A stretch of 64,000 nucleotides of DNA, taken from Malurus cyaneus samueli (lineage: Eukaryota; Chordata; Aves; Passeriformes; Maluridae). Each line of letters opens with the position of its first letter. Position 1 is the first letter of the stretch. Under the pieces are notes generated by a model that did no database searches, had not been told where the DNA came from, and was given only the letters and a program-made list of their open reading frames with translations. This document shows, one piece after another, positions 1 to 13,800 of the stretch. The translations under genes were made by a program, and so were the position numbers. The stretch lies in NCBI GenBank assembly GCA_009741485.1, contig VKON01000103.1:744858-808857 (forward strand), given 5' to 3'.

Positions 1-1788
1 CAAAGAGAAAGGCTTTCAATTAAAGCCATCTTTCCAGATATTAAATGGGGTTCACCTACGTGTAAATAAAAGGGGGTGAATGATAAGTTTTGGCTCTGTT
101 AACCTTGCCAACGTCCCTTTGAAGCCCAACAATTTAAATTTGTGAACCTCTGGCCTTTATTTCTGAAGTGAAATCTCACTGAGCAGGGCAAGGAGCTGTC
201 TGCAGTGAAAGCAGTGTCTGGTTGCATTATAATTAAACAGGCAAATGGAAACAAAATGTGGAATTATTGCTGCAGAATGCACTGAGTTACAGCTGGGGGA
301 AAGGAACAGGGAGACAGAGCCAGGAGGGAATTGCAAGGCTTACGTTTTTCTTTTAGCCTTCTCCTATAAACTTCCTCTACGGTGGTGAGAGTCAAATAAA
401 GTATGTAGAAAAAGCACATATTAGATCAATTTTGCAATTAGAATATGCATTCTAGCATACTACAAGTACATTGACAATATTTTTAAACTTTGTTCGAGAA
501 GGCCACCTAAAATCCTGATAAATCAGTGATTTTTATTTTTTCAGCAGGATTGTAATTGTTTCCATTCAGACACAGTCTAAGTGCTTTCTTTGAATGTCAC
601 CCACGGGATCTGTGCAGGGTTTGATTCTTCTGCCACTGCAATCAAGGACAGTTTCACCCATTCAGGACCCACTTCCAGAACCTGAGCTCTAGATTTGCTC
701 TGAAATACCACAAATTATCTGGGAATCTCACAGAAAAGACCAAATTCTATTAGTAGAAGGGCTCCTCTACCAAACACTGCTAAATAAACAGATTTTCTGG
801 TTAGACATGCAGCTCTCTCCATGCACAAGCACTGCAGCTGAGTGACATCAGCACCAGGGGATGTTAATGGACTTTGCTGGGATGAAGCACAGGAGGTTTT
901 TTGGGAAGCCCTGGGAGGAGGAAGCACAGCAGATGAAATTCCCATCTCAGCCAGGGCAGGGGCAGAAGCCTCAGTTACACACACACAGTGTTAGTGCAGC
1001 AAAGCTGAGGAGCTGTGAACTCCACACAGATATTCCTTCCTGCTGGATGAATGTGCTGCAGAGCAAAAGGGTCCCTAATTCCATATTCTCATGGGCCAGC
1101 AATGGACAGAACCCCAGGGAGTCAATATTTCAGGGAGCTATGGCATCAGGGGTTGACAGAAGGCTAAAAACAATGGTTTGTTTGCCATTGACCTGGGCAG
1201 CAGCTCAGACTTAAAACAGAACCTATCAGTATATCAGATATTGATATATTAATCAATATATCAGATATTGATATATCAGAGACCCTAAAGCAGCCCAGGC
1301 TGGAAAGGGCACTGAAAATCCATTGATGCAGCCTTTCACAGCACTGGATGAGATCCAATAATGAGGAAAGGAATCAATGCCAACTCTCTTTAAGGATGCT
1401 TGGACATTAAAACACTAGGCTTAGCTACTACTGGGACCTTTTTCTTTCCTTAAAAAACAGAAACTGTAATGATTGTTCAAAGAAATTTTCAAGATTTACA
1501 CAAAAAATGAATTCCCATTGAATGACATCAACTCTACAATTATAAATAAAATTCCAACAGAAAATGTTTTAGGCCTTGAGGATACTTATTTCAATTTGTG
1601 CTGCCTCTAGATTGGAATAGAACCTTACACATGAAAGGCCTCTACTCTACCAGAATACAGAATAAATTTACACCATTTTCCCTCCCAAATGAACTCTGAG
1701 TCATTCTTGTATCTCCTTTGAAATCCTGAGCCAAATCAAAGCTAAGGTAGGGGGTTTGGATTTTTCATTTTGTTTCCCCTCTTCTCAC
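1..1788. other. PPFIBP2 intron, continues off the left edge
   Basis: No exon of the following liprin coiled-coil segment was recognised here. The only notable structure is the AT-rich repeated palindrome near 1.23-1.28 kb. Otherwise I see ordinary intron sequence. Confidence 0.7.
1230..1276. repeat. Two direct copies of a 20-bp AT-rich quasi-palindrome
   Basis: TATATCAGATATTGATATAT occurs at 1230-1249 and again at 1257-1276, seven bases apart. The centre (1241-1256, TTGATATATTAATCAA) forms its own inverted repeat, so either strand could fold into a hairpin. Confidence 0.85.
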
Positions 1789-1897
1789 CTCTTTCTGCCA
1801 CTTCAGTGTAGGATGAGGTCCTGGAGAGCTGACTCTGCAAACGCTCAATCTCTGCATCTTTGAGAGCCAGCTGCTCCTGGAGCTGGGCAATCTCAGC
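1789..1897 (-). CDS. PPFIBP2: PPFIBP2 coding exon 7, last one in the window
   Basis: The exon encodes residues 237-272, AEIAQLQEQLALKDAEIERL then QSQLSRTSSYTEVAER, and ends in phase 1. The acceptor ends CTTTCAG and the donor is GTGAGA. The first 27 residues match human liprin-beta-2, after which the sequence diverges. The next coding exon must lie left of position 1, because no in-phase liprin exon was recognised in 1-1788. Confidence 0.94.
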
Positions 1898-4800
1898 CTG
1901 AAAGGGAGAAAAACAAATTCAGAGCCATTTCCCCACCCCTGGGCTGTGATTCTTTGCCACGAATTAGAAGATGTCTGAGTATAACACTATGAGTGATGTC
2001 AGAATATTTCATAAACACTGCAACCTCAGAGCTCTTTGAAATGCCTTTTTTCCCCTTCATGTCTAATTCCTGTCATCTCTATAATTATTTTTTGCTTCCT
2101 TTCTCTTTCCTTCTATCTTTCTTCCTTTCCATTGCTGCAGCTTCTCTCCCTCAGTGGGTTTTATGATTCTTCTTTCCTATTTTCCTTCTGCTCCTACACT
2201 TTCCATAGTCTCTGTCTTGGCAGTTGGCCACAAACTGCTTGGGAAAATATTTTCCCAAAGACTGCTCATCTCCACCACGTCAGAGAAAACATTTTCATGG
2301 ACTGAAGAACTATGATCTTAATAGGAAAAGAGACATGACAGCAACATTCTGTTATTCATCCAAGAAATCTCAAAAGAAAGAAAAACTAACACAAACAAGA
2401 TCTGTTTGTCATGTCTGGATGAAGCTATCAAGCATTAAATAGGAATCTCACTTTAATAATTTGAAATGTTTCTCCAGGATTCAAGCACAGCTCAAAAGTC
2501 TGTCATTCATAAGAGCAGGGATTATTATTACAAGATGAAAGGACACGTGATTACAGCATAACAAGGAAAAATTGCACGGTGCTTTTTAATCAAGTGCAAA
2601 AGGACTAAAATCTCAAACTAGAAATAACAGTGAGAATGTCCCGCTAGAAAAATTAAATCCTGGGGAAAATGATGACATTTTTCACATGTCAAGCTTCTCC
2701 AGATTATGACCCAACAGCTCTGCAGGATTGAAGGTCAACACAAGTGGAAGGCAGTCGGGCACTTTGATAGACACGAAGCCAAAGCAGATGAGCTCATGGT
2801 CTATTTTGAGCTCAATGCCCATGAAAACAAATTCCATAGTAAACCAACACCCAGCAGACTTTGCATTCTGTCCAGGCTGGAAAGTGTATTCCACAGAGCC
2901 TTGTCACCATTGCACAAATCAAGGCCACAAAACCTTCCAAGAGGCCTTTGCTCTGAGCAGATCTTTGCAAGTCAAAATGCTTTTTGTGGCTTCTCAAAAT
3001 AAGAATTGCAAAATGGAGAAGACTGAAAGCTGCATAGAGGGAGCCAAATAGCTACAACACCTTCAAACCAAAATACTTATTCCAAAGCTGGTTAAAGAAA
3101 ACTTCATTGTAGACCTAAAACATGGTATATGTAAGAAAAGTAAATATTGATGAGAAGTGGAGCATATCCCTTTCCAGCTGATTGTAAATCTGTTGTTAGA
3201 AAATGCCAAATATTCTGCTTACTTTAGTAGCTTTCAATTTCCACTCGTATTGATTTCTTTCGTTTTCCAGTTCTTCCACTTTAATTTTGAGGTGTCTGAG
3301 TTCCTGCAGCAAACCCTGTGAAGGAGGAGCAGAAGTTAAAGGGAAGGTTTTCCTGGAAAACAAGAATTTTTCGTAGTCCTGAATTACAGATCATGCACAA
3401 ACCACACAGTGGTGAGCTCTGAACTGCCACATTAAAAACTGTGCCCTGCTCTAAGGAGTTAATCCTTCAATGTCCCTTCTCCCATTCCTTGATAGAATTG
3501 GATCTTTCTCATCCTACAATATTATTAAATACTTGATGGAGTTCTGACAAGGCAAAAATGTCTCTGAACGAGCTGAGGAAAGGAAAAGTTTGGAGGTGTA
3601 ACCCAATTTTGGAATCTTGAGCAGTATGTACATTAAGCACCGCATTAACAGCTTGGATTACAAGAATATTTATTTTGAATGGCTCCCAGATTTGACTCTC
3701 AGATTATTTCTCCAATCTGCAGCTTGTAGTCTTTTAAGCAGTTCTGCACAAACACAGGCCCAGAAACAACAGCACTATCTTCAAAATAGGTATAACACAC
3801 AAAGCAGTTATTTATATAATATAAAATCTATGAGGGAAATGACTGGAAACTCCCTCACAATCCAAGCAGATTACTTATGAGTTCTGGGCATCCAAATTTT
3901 AACCAAAGAGATGTGGTGACTAAAGCAATCTGATTTAAAATCCACTATTAAAATGGTCTTTTCTAGGCATTCCAGTATCAGTCCCCCTTTCAGTGAAATT
4001 TAGCAGTTCATGAAAAGCAGCTTTTGTTTTGCCATGGGACATGTTTTTGATCAAATACAACTGGGGTCTGTCAGGTAAATTCTGGTACCTGTTAATGTCA
4101 GGAAATAAAACCATGTTGGTTTTGCTGTTTTCAAAGCACAAGCAGATTATTTTTATTGTGGCTCTTTTCATTCACTCTGCTAGAATCATTAGAAAAAGGA
4201 AGGATACAGGTGAGATAGCCTTCACTGAAATGATTTTACACCTGTGGAAATCCTTTAAGGGATCCAGGAATGAATATTCTGTGTTCAGAGGGGTGCTTGG
4301 AGAAAGAACAAACTGCCAAACCATGCCAGCATGCTGCATGTCAGACAAACCTCACCCCAAAAACCCCAAACCCACACCACACCAGCACTACAAATGAAAG
4401 GAAAACTGGCAAGAAAAAGCTGAAAAGGGGATTGGGTTTCACAGATTTCTGGCTTTAGCAGGCAGCCATCAATGGTGACCAAATTCATCCCAATGATTGG
4501 GGTGGAGTGGCTGGGATGGGATTTTTATTTATTTTTTTTTCTGGCAATATTTTTTTTGGCACTCTGGCTCTTTGCTAATGAAAGTCACAAAGATTAATGC
4601 CAAAACATTCCCAAGGTAGCTCTGGTTAGTGGGATTTAGTGTCTGCAAGAGAGAGAAGAGGCAACACAGAGGCTTCTGCCAAGGGGTACTTCTCGTACAT
4701 CACACTGAGAACAATTCTTCTGGCCCAGAGTCTCTACTGATCTCGCACCAGATTGAGGACCATTAGGTGCCAAGTCTGGTTTCCTATCTTGAGACTTTCT

Positions 4801-7800
4801 TTCTTGGATTCTACTATTAATTTCCAGCTGCAGTCTACACATCTGCTCCTGCAGGTCACTGATCAGGTTCACTACTGACTGAAAACATGGGAGGAAAGGA
4901 AAAAAAAAGACAAAAAAGAATAGACAGGTGAGAAAAAATGATGCAAAGGATATATTTCTACAGCTGCAGCACAAAGAACTATATGAAGCACATCAAAGGC
5001 AAACTAAAAAAAAAGACAGACTATACGTTTCCTTTCCCATAAAGTAGATGCAAATGGGTATAACACTGGAATATTGCACAAAGTCACAGTTCACATGGAA
5101 CAGAATCGACATTCCAGACTAATTCGTGATTCTGATTCTGAAGTTAAGATCAGAAACATTTTTTGGAAAGTTTTACAACCACGTGAGGGGAAATCTGGAA
5201 CATATTTTAATAAGCTGGCTCAGAAGCTCCCTTCTGCTGAAATGGGTCCTGATTACATTCATTTGCACTTCCCAAATCACTGCAGGAAACAACTGCAGAG
5301 TGCTCAGCTCTCCCAATTTATACCCAGAGTTTATTCAGAGCAATTCTGTTTCCAGCTCTAGCACAGGGCAGAAGAATAACTCCATTACCTCTCTTGCTGT
5401 CTGGGCAGGCTCTTGGCATGGAGGAGTTAAGCACCAGATGCAGGAGAAATCAGGAGCATTCCACAGGAGGAAAAGTAATTATTTCAAAGTGCACCGATTT
5501 GCTGGCCAGTTTCTTGGATTTTTGTGTATCAGTGATACACACACAAAAAAAATCCAGTTCAGAAAGCAAACCAAAGTCAAGCATTAAAATCTACAGAACT
5601 TTTCACCTAATTCTTGACTATGTAGAAAGAGCACTGGGTATTTTTTCAGGTGTCACAAGTTTGGAGTGCCTTTCTTTTAGCTCTCATGTACATTAACAAC
5701 ATAATCTTTGTGATTCCTCAATCTTAAATGGAATAAATTTAATGAAATTAATCCATCCTCTAAAGGAGTGAGAAAGATTTCAGTGAACAGAACAACAGAT
5801 GATGTGGCAAATGTATTTTAATTTTTTTTTTTTTCAAAGTCCTCCTGTAACCTCAGCTCTCCAGAAATCAAGAGTAAATCTTACAGCTACTGCAAGAACA
5901 GGACATTATCAGCACCCACAGTCAACTTCAAACATTCACAAAGCTTCACCTAACTGATACACACACTTTGTTCAAGGTATTTTTTAGGTCACTGTGCTTA
6001 AGATGAAATTCAGGAAAGCCATTCCATAGCTTTCACTTTGTGATCCTGATTGAGAATGATATGCACAATGCCTGACGCTCACCCTCTCTCATCCAATAAA
6101 CTTTTAATGGACATACATGAGGATTAGGTCTCTTTTTTACCATCCTCTGCACTGTCAGGAGCCTCACAGAGCAGCACCAGCTGGGGATTGAACTGTCACT
6201 TTTTTTTTTTTAAGCACCAAGCCTTGGTCTGTGGCCCTCTTTGGCCAGAACCCTGAGAGGTTCTGCAGAAGGGCTGCTCAAACAGGATTTCTGAGCACAG
6301 AAATTGCCACCTCACATTTCTCTCTTTTGCCTCATCACTAAAACAGGGGAGAGGAAACTCTCTGCATCCACACAGACTGCCCACAGGGACAGAAATGGCA
6401 GAAATCCTTACCCCAGCACAACTTCAGCAGAAATCCCTATCCCAGCACAACTTCAGCTTCACAATCCCTATCCCAGCACAACTTCAGCTGGTTCCTTCAC
6501 AGCTGATTCCAGTTTCAAGGTAGACCAGCCTTTCTGAGGTGCTTTCACAGCACAAACATTTACTAACAGCAGCTCCAACACCTCGATTCAGATGAGACAT
6601 TCAGCTCCCCATGGCTGTCAGTGCCTCACTGGCTCAGGTTTCTTTGGAATTCCAAGTAGCCTTGTGCTCCAGAATGTTTGATTCAGAAGCTACAAGAGCC
6701 ACAGAATCCTTGCCAGCAGATTATAGACAACCCATAGACTAATTCAGTGCTACAAGAGGAAGAAGCAGAAGGGCTGTCAGGCAAACTGAAATAAATGCAC
6801 AACTACTGAGAGGGACAGAAAGACTCTTTTGCCCATGTTCAGGTCAGGCAGATATCTGGGCAGGCATCAATCATTTGATAATGCTTCTTGTTAATGTCTT
6901 GCTACATTAAGAAAAATATTTTCAAAATTTCTGAGCCTTCTCTGATAAAAGAAAAGCTTCACAAGCCCCCCAAGGTGAGACTCCAGAAACCTTCATAACA
7001 TTACTGTGTCAAAAGCAGGACATCATTCCACAGAAAAGGAATTAAAATGATGAAACCAAGAGCCCATGTGCAAGCAGGAATTGTCCTTCCTGGCCCCTGT
7101 GTAATATATATAAATAAATGGCACTTTAAATTTAGTATGTGCTTTTGAGGAGCCAGAGACAAGTGGCATCCGCTGTGAAATCAATACCTTTGGGAGGTTG
7201 GAGATGCTTGATAAACTCCTTGCTGCTAACTAAAACCAAACCTAAAGACAGCTGCACCAGATAAAGTGAAATGAATCTCACACATTGAAACTCGCTCATA
7301 TTTAGAGCTTTATTTATTTATTTGCTTTCTTTCCTCCCAGCCCAACCAGAGAAATAATTCTACAGATGAATTCTAAGTGACTGGAAACAGCTGCTGTGAA
7401 AAGAGATGATGCAAAATGAGAATACAGAGCAAACGTGGTTGAGCCACGTTTGATCCTGCAATGCCACATTTAATTTTAAATCTTTTTAAAACCCCATTAT
7501 TATATTTAGAAATAGCAGGGTCAGCCATGAAGTATCATTAGCAAGCTGTTTAAAATGCTTTAACTACTGGAGGCCAATAACAAGAGCAAACCACAGGTAG
7601 GCTTTGTGTTTGTCAAGGTGGTTCCTTCATTAGAAAGGTGTAGTTGGGCAGTAGAGGCAAATAATTCAGAAAAATGCTCAAATTAAACAGCTTTATAGTA
7701 CAACACTATAAAGAAAATTAATTAATATATTTCATTCTGATATTTGAAATTGTGTCTGTATTGAAAGATTATAATTTCCTGTATAATTTAGGAGTGAAAT

Positions 7801-10800
7801 AGGGTTAAGGCATTAGAATTCAGCTAAGCATCCAATTTGACTGAAAGCAAATCCTGCTTGTCCTGATAAATTGGATTAACACTTTTTCAGGAGAACCTGA
7901 AATAATTATATCAATAGCTCAACAAGCAAACCAAAAATGCTGTTGCTTTCCTGACCAACACCCATTCTCCTCGCTTTGCACACACAGCTCTGCAACTTTC
8001 AACAAGCCAGAAATCTAATCACACCTTAGGGCAGTTAATAATTCAGCACATCCCTAACACAACTCATTGTCAGCTTTTCCATCAGATTAGAATCCTTTTC
8101 CATCCCAGCACCAGCGTGTCCTATCACTTAGCAATGCCACAAAGGCATCCAGGCCACAAAAGCTCAACTTTTCCATCCAAGGGGCAGCAGCAGCATTTCA
8201 CTGCTCATGGACGTGCTGGGCACTCAAAAATCTTGTCAATAAAAATGCAGCCAAGATCTCTGCTGCTTTCCAGGAGCCAGGCTGGCTGTGCACACCCTGC
8301 ACTAATTCAGGCATCTCCATCCCAGTTTCCCAATGGGAAGCACTGGGAGCTGCAGCCACCAGGAGCTGCTCAGCTTTTCAGGACTTTCTGTCCACACAGC
8401 ACTGACAATTCTGCCTGAAAGAGCACGAGAAGGTGGTGAAAACAGCAGCTGCTGCCTCTCTGGCTTGCAAGCTCTGCCAGAAATTGCTCTCTTTGCCTTA
8501 TCTTTGGATCTTGAAGGAAAACTTCAGAGAATAAATAAGTTGAAAGCAAACACATCCCAAATGAACCACGTCAGGGCAGCTAAAGTACTGATGCAGTTAT
8601 TGCATATTCCACTAGAAGGGTTAGGGAGAGCAAACAGTTCCTAACACTGCCTGGATTTCTAATTCTCCTAAGTCAATATGGAACAAAGTTTGGGTTGTTT
8701 TTGTTTGTGGGGTTTTTTTTTTTTTCAGTCAGCAATGTATAAATCTCAGGCCTAACAATGCTTCCTTTCCAGGCAATCCTCCCTCACAGGACCATTGAGT
8801 AGGGCAACACACAGCAATTTGTACAAATTTCAATTTCTCTCTTCCATGATTGCGTTCATTCCCAGCTCCCATCTGCTGCTCACCACCACAATATGGATGT
8901 TCTTCAATGATTTCCTGTTTCTCACTCTCCTTCCTAACCCAGCAAAACCCAAAGCATCTTTGATGCCCAGAACCCTCCACATCTGAAGAGAAATGAGGGC
9001 TGAAACTGCCTCCAGCCCATGACATTTTTTTCCACTATTTATTATGCAGCCAGAAGGGGAAAGACTCATTTGAGGCAAATGCCCTCCCAAGTGCCAGAAG
9101 CAGATGAAAATGCCCAATCTCAGTGCTTGGAGCTCCCCTGACACGACTGAGCTGCCAAAAACAAGGGAGGAGCTGTGGCAGCCCTGGCACAGCCATTCAG
9201 GGCAATTCCCCTGGAGAGGAGAGGGTTAAGTGAACACCCACTGTAATAGAAGCTTCTGGAAGGGATTAAAGCCAAACAGCAGCTCTGAAGTATAATGAGA
9301 GAGGGGAAAAGAAACCGCATCCCAAAAATGCATAATCATACTCCTCACTGGATTCACAGGGTCAGGGGTATGGGCTGTGCTGGAAGACAGAAAACTCCAT
9401 TCTGGGCTGATTTCAGCCCAAAAGCTCAGGTGTGTGATAAAGCACCATGGGTAAGTGATAGAAAATAATAAAAACAAGATAATGAAAAAAAAACTCACCT
9501 CAGCTTTGTTCTGTTTCTCTTCGTATTCACTCTGCTCCTTTTCCATACCAACCAGCTTAATCTTCAGGTCTGAAACTTCAGCCATCAGATCCAATTTCTG
9601 AGTCTCCAGCGATGTGCGACTCAGCAGCTCCTGAAAGCAAAGCAGAATATTTTCCCCAGTTATTTCTGTGAGCACTGCAGACTGCTCTGAGTTTCACTGG
9701 CAGGCCCATATTAAACCAGTTAAAACAGTTATTAAAACAGTTTGGACTGTTTCTCAAGTGCTGTGGTTATTTTCATCTAAATAAATTGTTAATCACCAAA
9801 CCACCGTGTCCCACTCCTTATTCCAGGCCAATGTGTGGCAAAGTTAATCCCTGGGCTGGACACAAAATTGAGAACAATACCAGGGTTGAACAGACACAAA
9901 CCTGCATCATGGCACATTACAAAGCATTTGGCATCTTCCTAAACACTCATCAGACAAAGCTCTATTTTGGGATTGGATTGTGGACCTTGTCGTGAGTTAT
10001 TCTATAAAGGACGTGATGCAGAATGAGCACCTCAAGCAAAACTGAGCTCCAAAGACAAGAAACACTTTCCCAGTTACACTCACAGTACCTGAGAGCCTAC
10101 ACCATGGAGCACCTGATAACTTCTGAAAGATGCACTGCATGGAAGGAACTGCAGTGAATGAAATGTCCTGGCTGGAGCCTAAAAGGGAGGCTGGAGCCCT
10201 AAAGGTCCTGGCTGGAGCCTAAAAGGCAATGTGTAGGAACAGTGGAAAGGAGAATCAACTGGCCATGACTTGTGCTGCTGTGCCCCAGGTTGGCTTTCCA
10301 GACTTTGGATGGAGTTACATCACTGTGTGTGGAGAACAGCCAATATTCACACCCTCACTGAATCTGCACTTTTCAAGAAAGCCAATGCAAGAAATCATCC
10401 AGAATTTAGCAGTTCATTACATACATGAAATGCCTCTGTCATCTCTATGTCCAAAAAGAAAAAATTCCATTTTGGGAGTTTAAGCCTCACTGAAAAGTTG
10501 ATTCGTAGCTTTCCACATGCCTAATTGATTTATTTTTACAAAAGAACGTAGGTTTCCAGATGGTTAAAAGATTTTATGGCAATTCATAAATCCCATTAGT
10601 GTGTTGATCACATGAAACACGTTGAGGAATCACAGCAGATTTTGCTTTGAATTCAGGGAAGTGATTTAACTGAAGCTGCCAGAGTTGATGTGGATCTACA
10701 CTGATGTGACTGAGGGATCAGAAATCACCACGTGCATCACTCCTTTCTCATCTCATCCTCTTCCCCAGACAGTGCAGCACATTGTAGACCTTGGCCTGGA

Positions 10801-13800
10801 GCCAAGGAAGCCACAAAGGTTATTTCAAAAATTAGAGTTTATTTCAAAACCCCAATCTGCTCTACACGTAAGTTATTTTAGTCTGGTGGGGAATATTGCA
10901 CAAATTAAAAATAGTACTAAACTCACATCTGTATTGCAACACCAATTATCCGAGCCACCCACTATTCCCAGTGCCATTCCTGCTGACATTGGCAATGGTA
11001 TTTGTGTATGGATGGGAAAATTAACAGAAATGCAGCCTCATGGTTTTGGCTTTTTTCTTCTCCAAATGAACTAAAACAAGCACTGATCAGGAAATGATAC
11101 TGCCCTGACTTTTTGTATTGAGAAACTCTAAGAGGAGTCCACTGATGAAATCCCAGGAGGGGCTGCTGTCTACACAGGTGATTACAAATTACAATTACAA
11201 ATAACTCTCCTGTCTTCCAGCAAAACACTGATTTGCACAAGTTTGAGAGGCACAGTCCAGTCCAGAATGGAACAGGATCTGAGCAGATGAAGATAGCAGA
11301 CTGCTGCAGGTTAGGACATAGTTAAAAATGAGAACTTTGATATGAAATAAGGCCACTGAACATCAGAAAGACAACCAGGATGAGGCAACTCTGGCCCCAT
11401 GGACAGACTCTTCACTGCTGAACTAAAACAACATTTAGAATTTTTTTTGGACACCGAAATGATGTTTCATGATATGGGAGGAAGATTTCTTAATAAGGCA
11501 AAGAGCCACAGCATCCCTCTGGGGATTTTAAACAAAAGATCTATCCTTTGAGTGCAGCATCTGGCATTACTCCTGATTTTTCCTAGACAGACCCCAAAAT
11601 CACCCTCAGTTATCCACACTCACTCCTCTCTCCCAAGTTCAGAACCTCCATGTGAGAACAGAGCCACTACCTGCTCTGAGCCAGCATGAACGCAGCTCCT
11701 TGGCTTTGTTTGTTTGTTTTAATCAGCTCCAACAAACTTTTCCAATTTGCTCTGAAGCTGGGGAATCAGATTCCCAGCAAGAGCAAACTGGCATAAACCT
11801 CATGACTGAAAATAGACAAAAGAGCTAACCAGCTTTGTTTTCAATGGAACTGCACTGATCTGAAACAGCTGACCACTCCTCTGCATCCAGAGAACCCAAC
11901 TTTTGCTTTGAAAGCAAGTGCTGCTGAAAGTAAATGTCTCCTCTTGAAATGGGAACATCTGGAAGCAATTATTTTCATCTCCAAGCAGATGCTCACAGTG
12001 AACAGCTCATTAAGAATGTGAACCATTTTGTTACATAGAAATTATAGAGTATTTCAGTGGTATGATGCAACTTCAATTCAGCCAGAATAAATATGCAATT
12101 GTGAGAGGAGAAAATACAAATTTATGTTATTGGTTTTAAAGCAGAGAAAGATAATATGAGACAGGCAAAATGGTAATTTGGGCTGTAGCAGCTTTAGGAG
12201 GATCTTAAAGAGCTGGAAAATAGAACAGAAATAGAGCTTATCCTAGGATATCCTAATCCTAAACATTTATTTAAGAAACAAGATACTTGTTTTTAATTTT
12301 AAAATGTGCTATACATTATACTATGTAAGTATAATTTACCTTCTTAAAGCTATTTTTTTTAAACTCAACTTTTAACTTCAAAAATGAAGGAGGCATGCAG
12401 CAGCTATGATATACATCTACCAGACACAAAGACCAGCAGACTATTTCCAAACACAACTGTGCTTTCAAAACTCACACTGCATACTTCTAAAATATTTAAT
12501 CAACTCTTCAAGCTATTTTTTTTAAACTCAACTTTTAACTTCAAAAATGAAGGAGGCTTGCAGCAGCTATGATATACATCTACCAGACAGATCAAAGAAC
12601 AGCAGACTATTTCCAAACACAACTGTGCTTTCAAAACTCACACTGCATACTTCTCAAATATTTAATCAACTCTTCCAGTATTCCCAATGAAACTGAAGTA
12701 CATGCTGTATATCTCACTTTCACATTTAGTTATCTTGGAAATACATAATTATTATAAAGCAGCTTACAAAATGTTGATTAAAAGGACAGAAAGTAGCTTA
12801 AAAAGAGGACACTACAACTTTTTAGGCTCTCAGCTGCAGGCACAGAAAATTCCAGGATATCTTGCTCTCCACAAAACAGAAGAAACAATCATGCCATGCA
12901 CTGATTAAGAAACCATAAGTAAGATTTTCTTCAAGTGAGGAGGGGAAAAAAAACACCCCAAAGTTCCCATTTTGCCCTTTTGAATTGTACGAAACACAAC
13001 ATTAAAAAAAAATTCCTTACTTTTCAGCCTTTTAAAAAGCCTTGAGAGAGACAGACAGACCAAGCCACCTACCTGGGAAACAAACCCCAGCCAGAACCAC
13101 CTTTAAAAAGGGCTGCACTTCTCAAGAGCTGTGGCAGAAATAAGAGATTTGCTGAGCTGAAAACACAGCTGAGAGCAGTGGACGTGTGTAATCCCCATGA
13201 AATGGTGCAAGGCAGGGAATTGCAGCCCTTCAATCCATCATTTGCTCATGACATGGTTAACCAAAGCACAGAACTGCCCACAGCGCTGCCAAATCTCTGC
13301 TGCAGATTGTTGCCCATGTGAGCAGCAAAAGAGCAAAGAGGGGAATGCTCACCTGAGAGACAGAGCTCTGGAAACCTCCCAGCCCAAACAGGGCAGAGCA
13401 GAGCTTCAAAATGTGACCCGCTGAGGCAGCTGCTGGCAAAGAGCTGCTGCTGCTATAAACAAGTGCTGAAATTCATCTCAGATCAGATAACTCCGAAAGC
13501 TGCAGGAATGGGCTTTGCCAGCCAGCAGAGTTCCTGAGCAGCAGATACACACCAGATTTGTGTCCTACAACCAAGATTCTGGCTTCCCTGAGACACACCA
13601 GATTGTGTCCTACAACCAGGATGGGATTCTGGCTTCCCTGAGACACACCAGATTTGTATCCTATAACCAGGATGAGATTCTGGCTTCCCTGAGACACACC
13701 AGATTTGTATCCTATAACCAGGATGGGATTCTGGCTTCCCTGAGACACACCAGATTTGTATCCTATAACCAGGATGGGATTCTGCTTCCCTGAGACACAC

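Larger units (their letters stand above)
3316..9498. other. PPFIBP2 intron containing the candidate terminal exon
   Basis: This is a 6.2-kb intron. Apart from the exon-like sequence at 4636-4878 it holds a hairpin at 5515-5556, a three-copy tandem repeat at 6402-6490 and a short inverted repeat at 7430-7452. Other open frames here are short and unlike any family I know. Confidence 0.7.
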
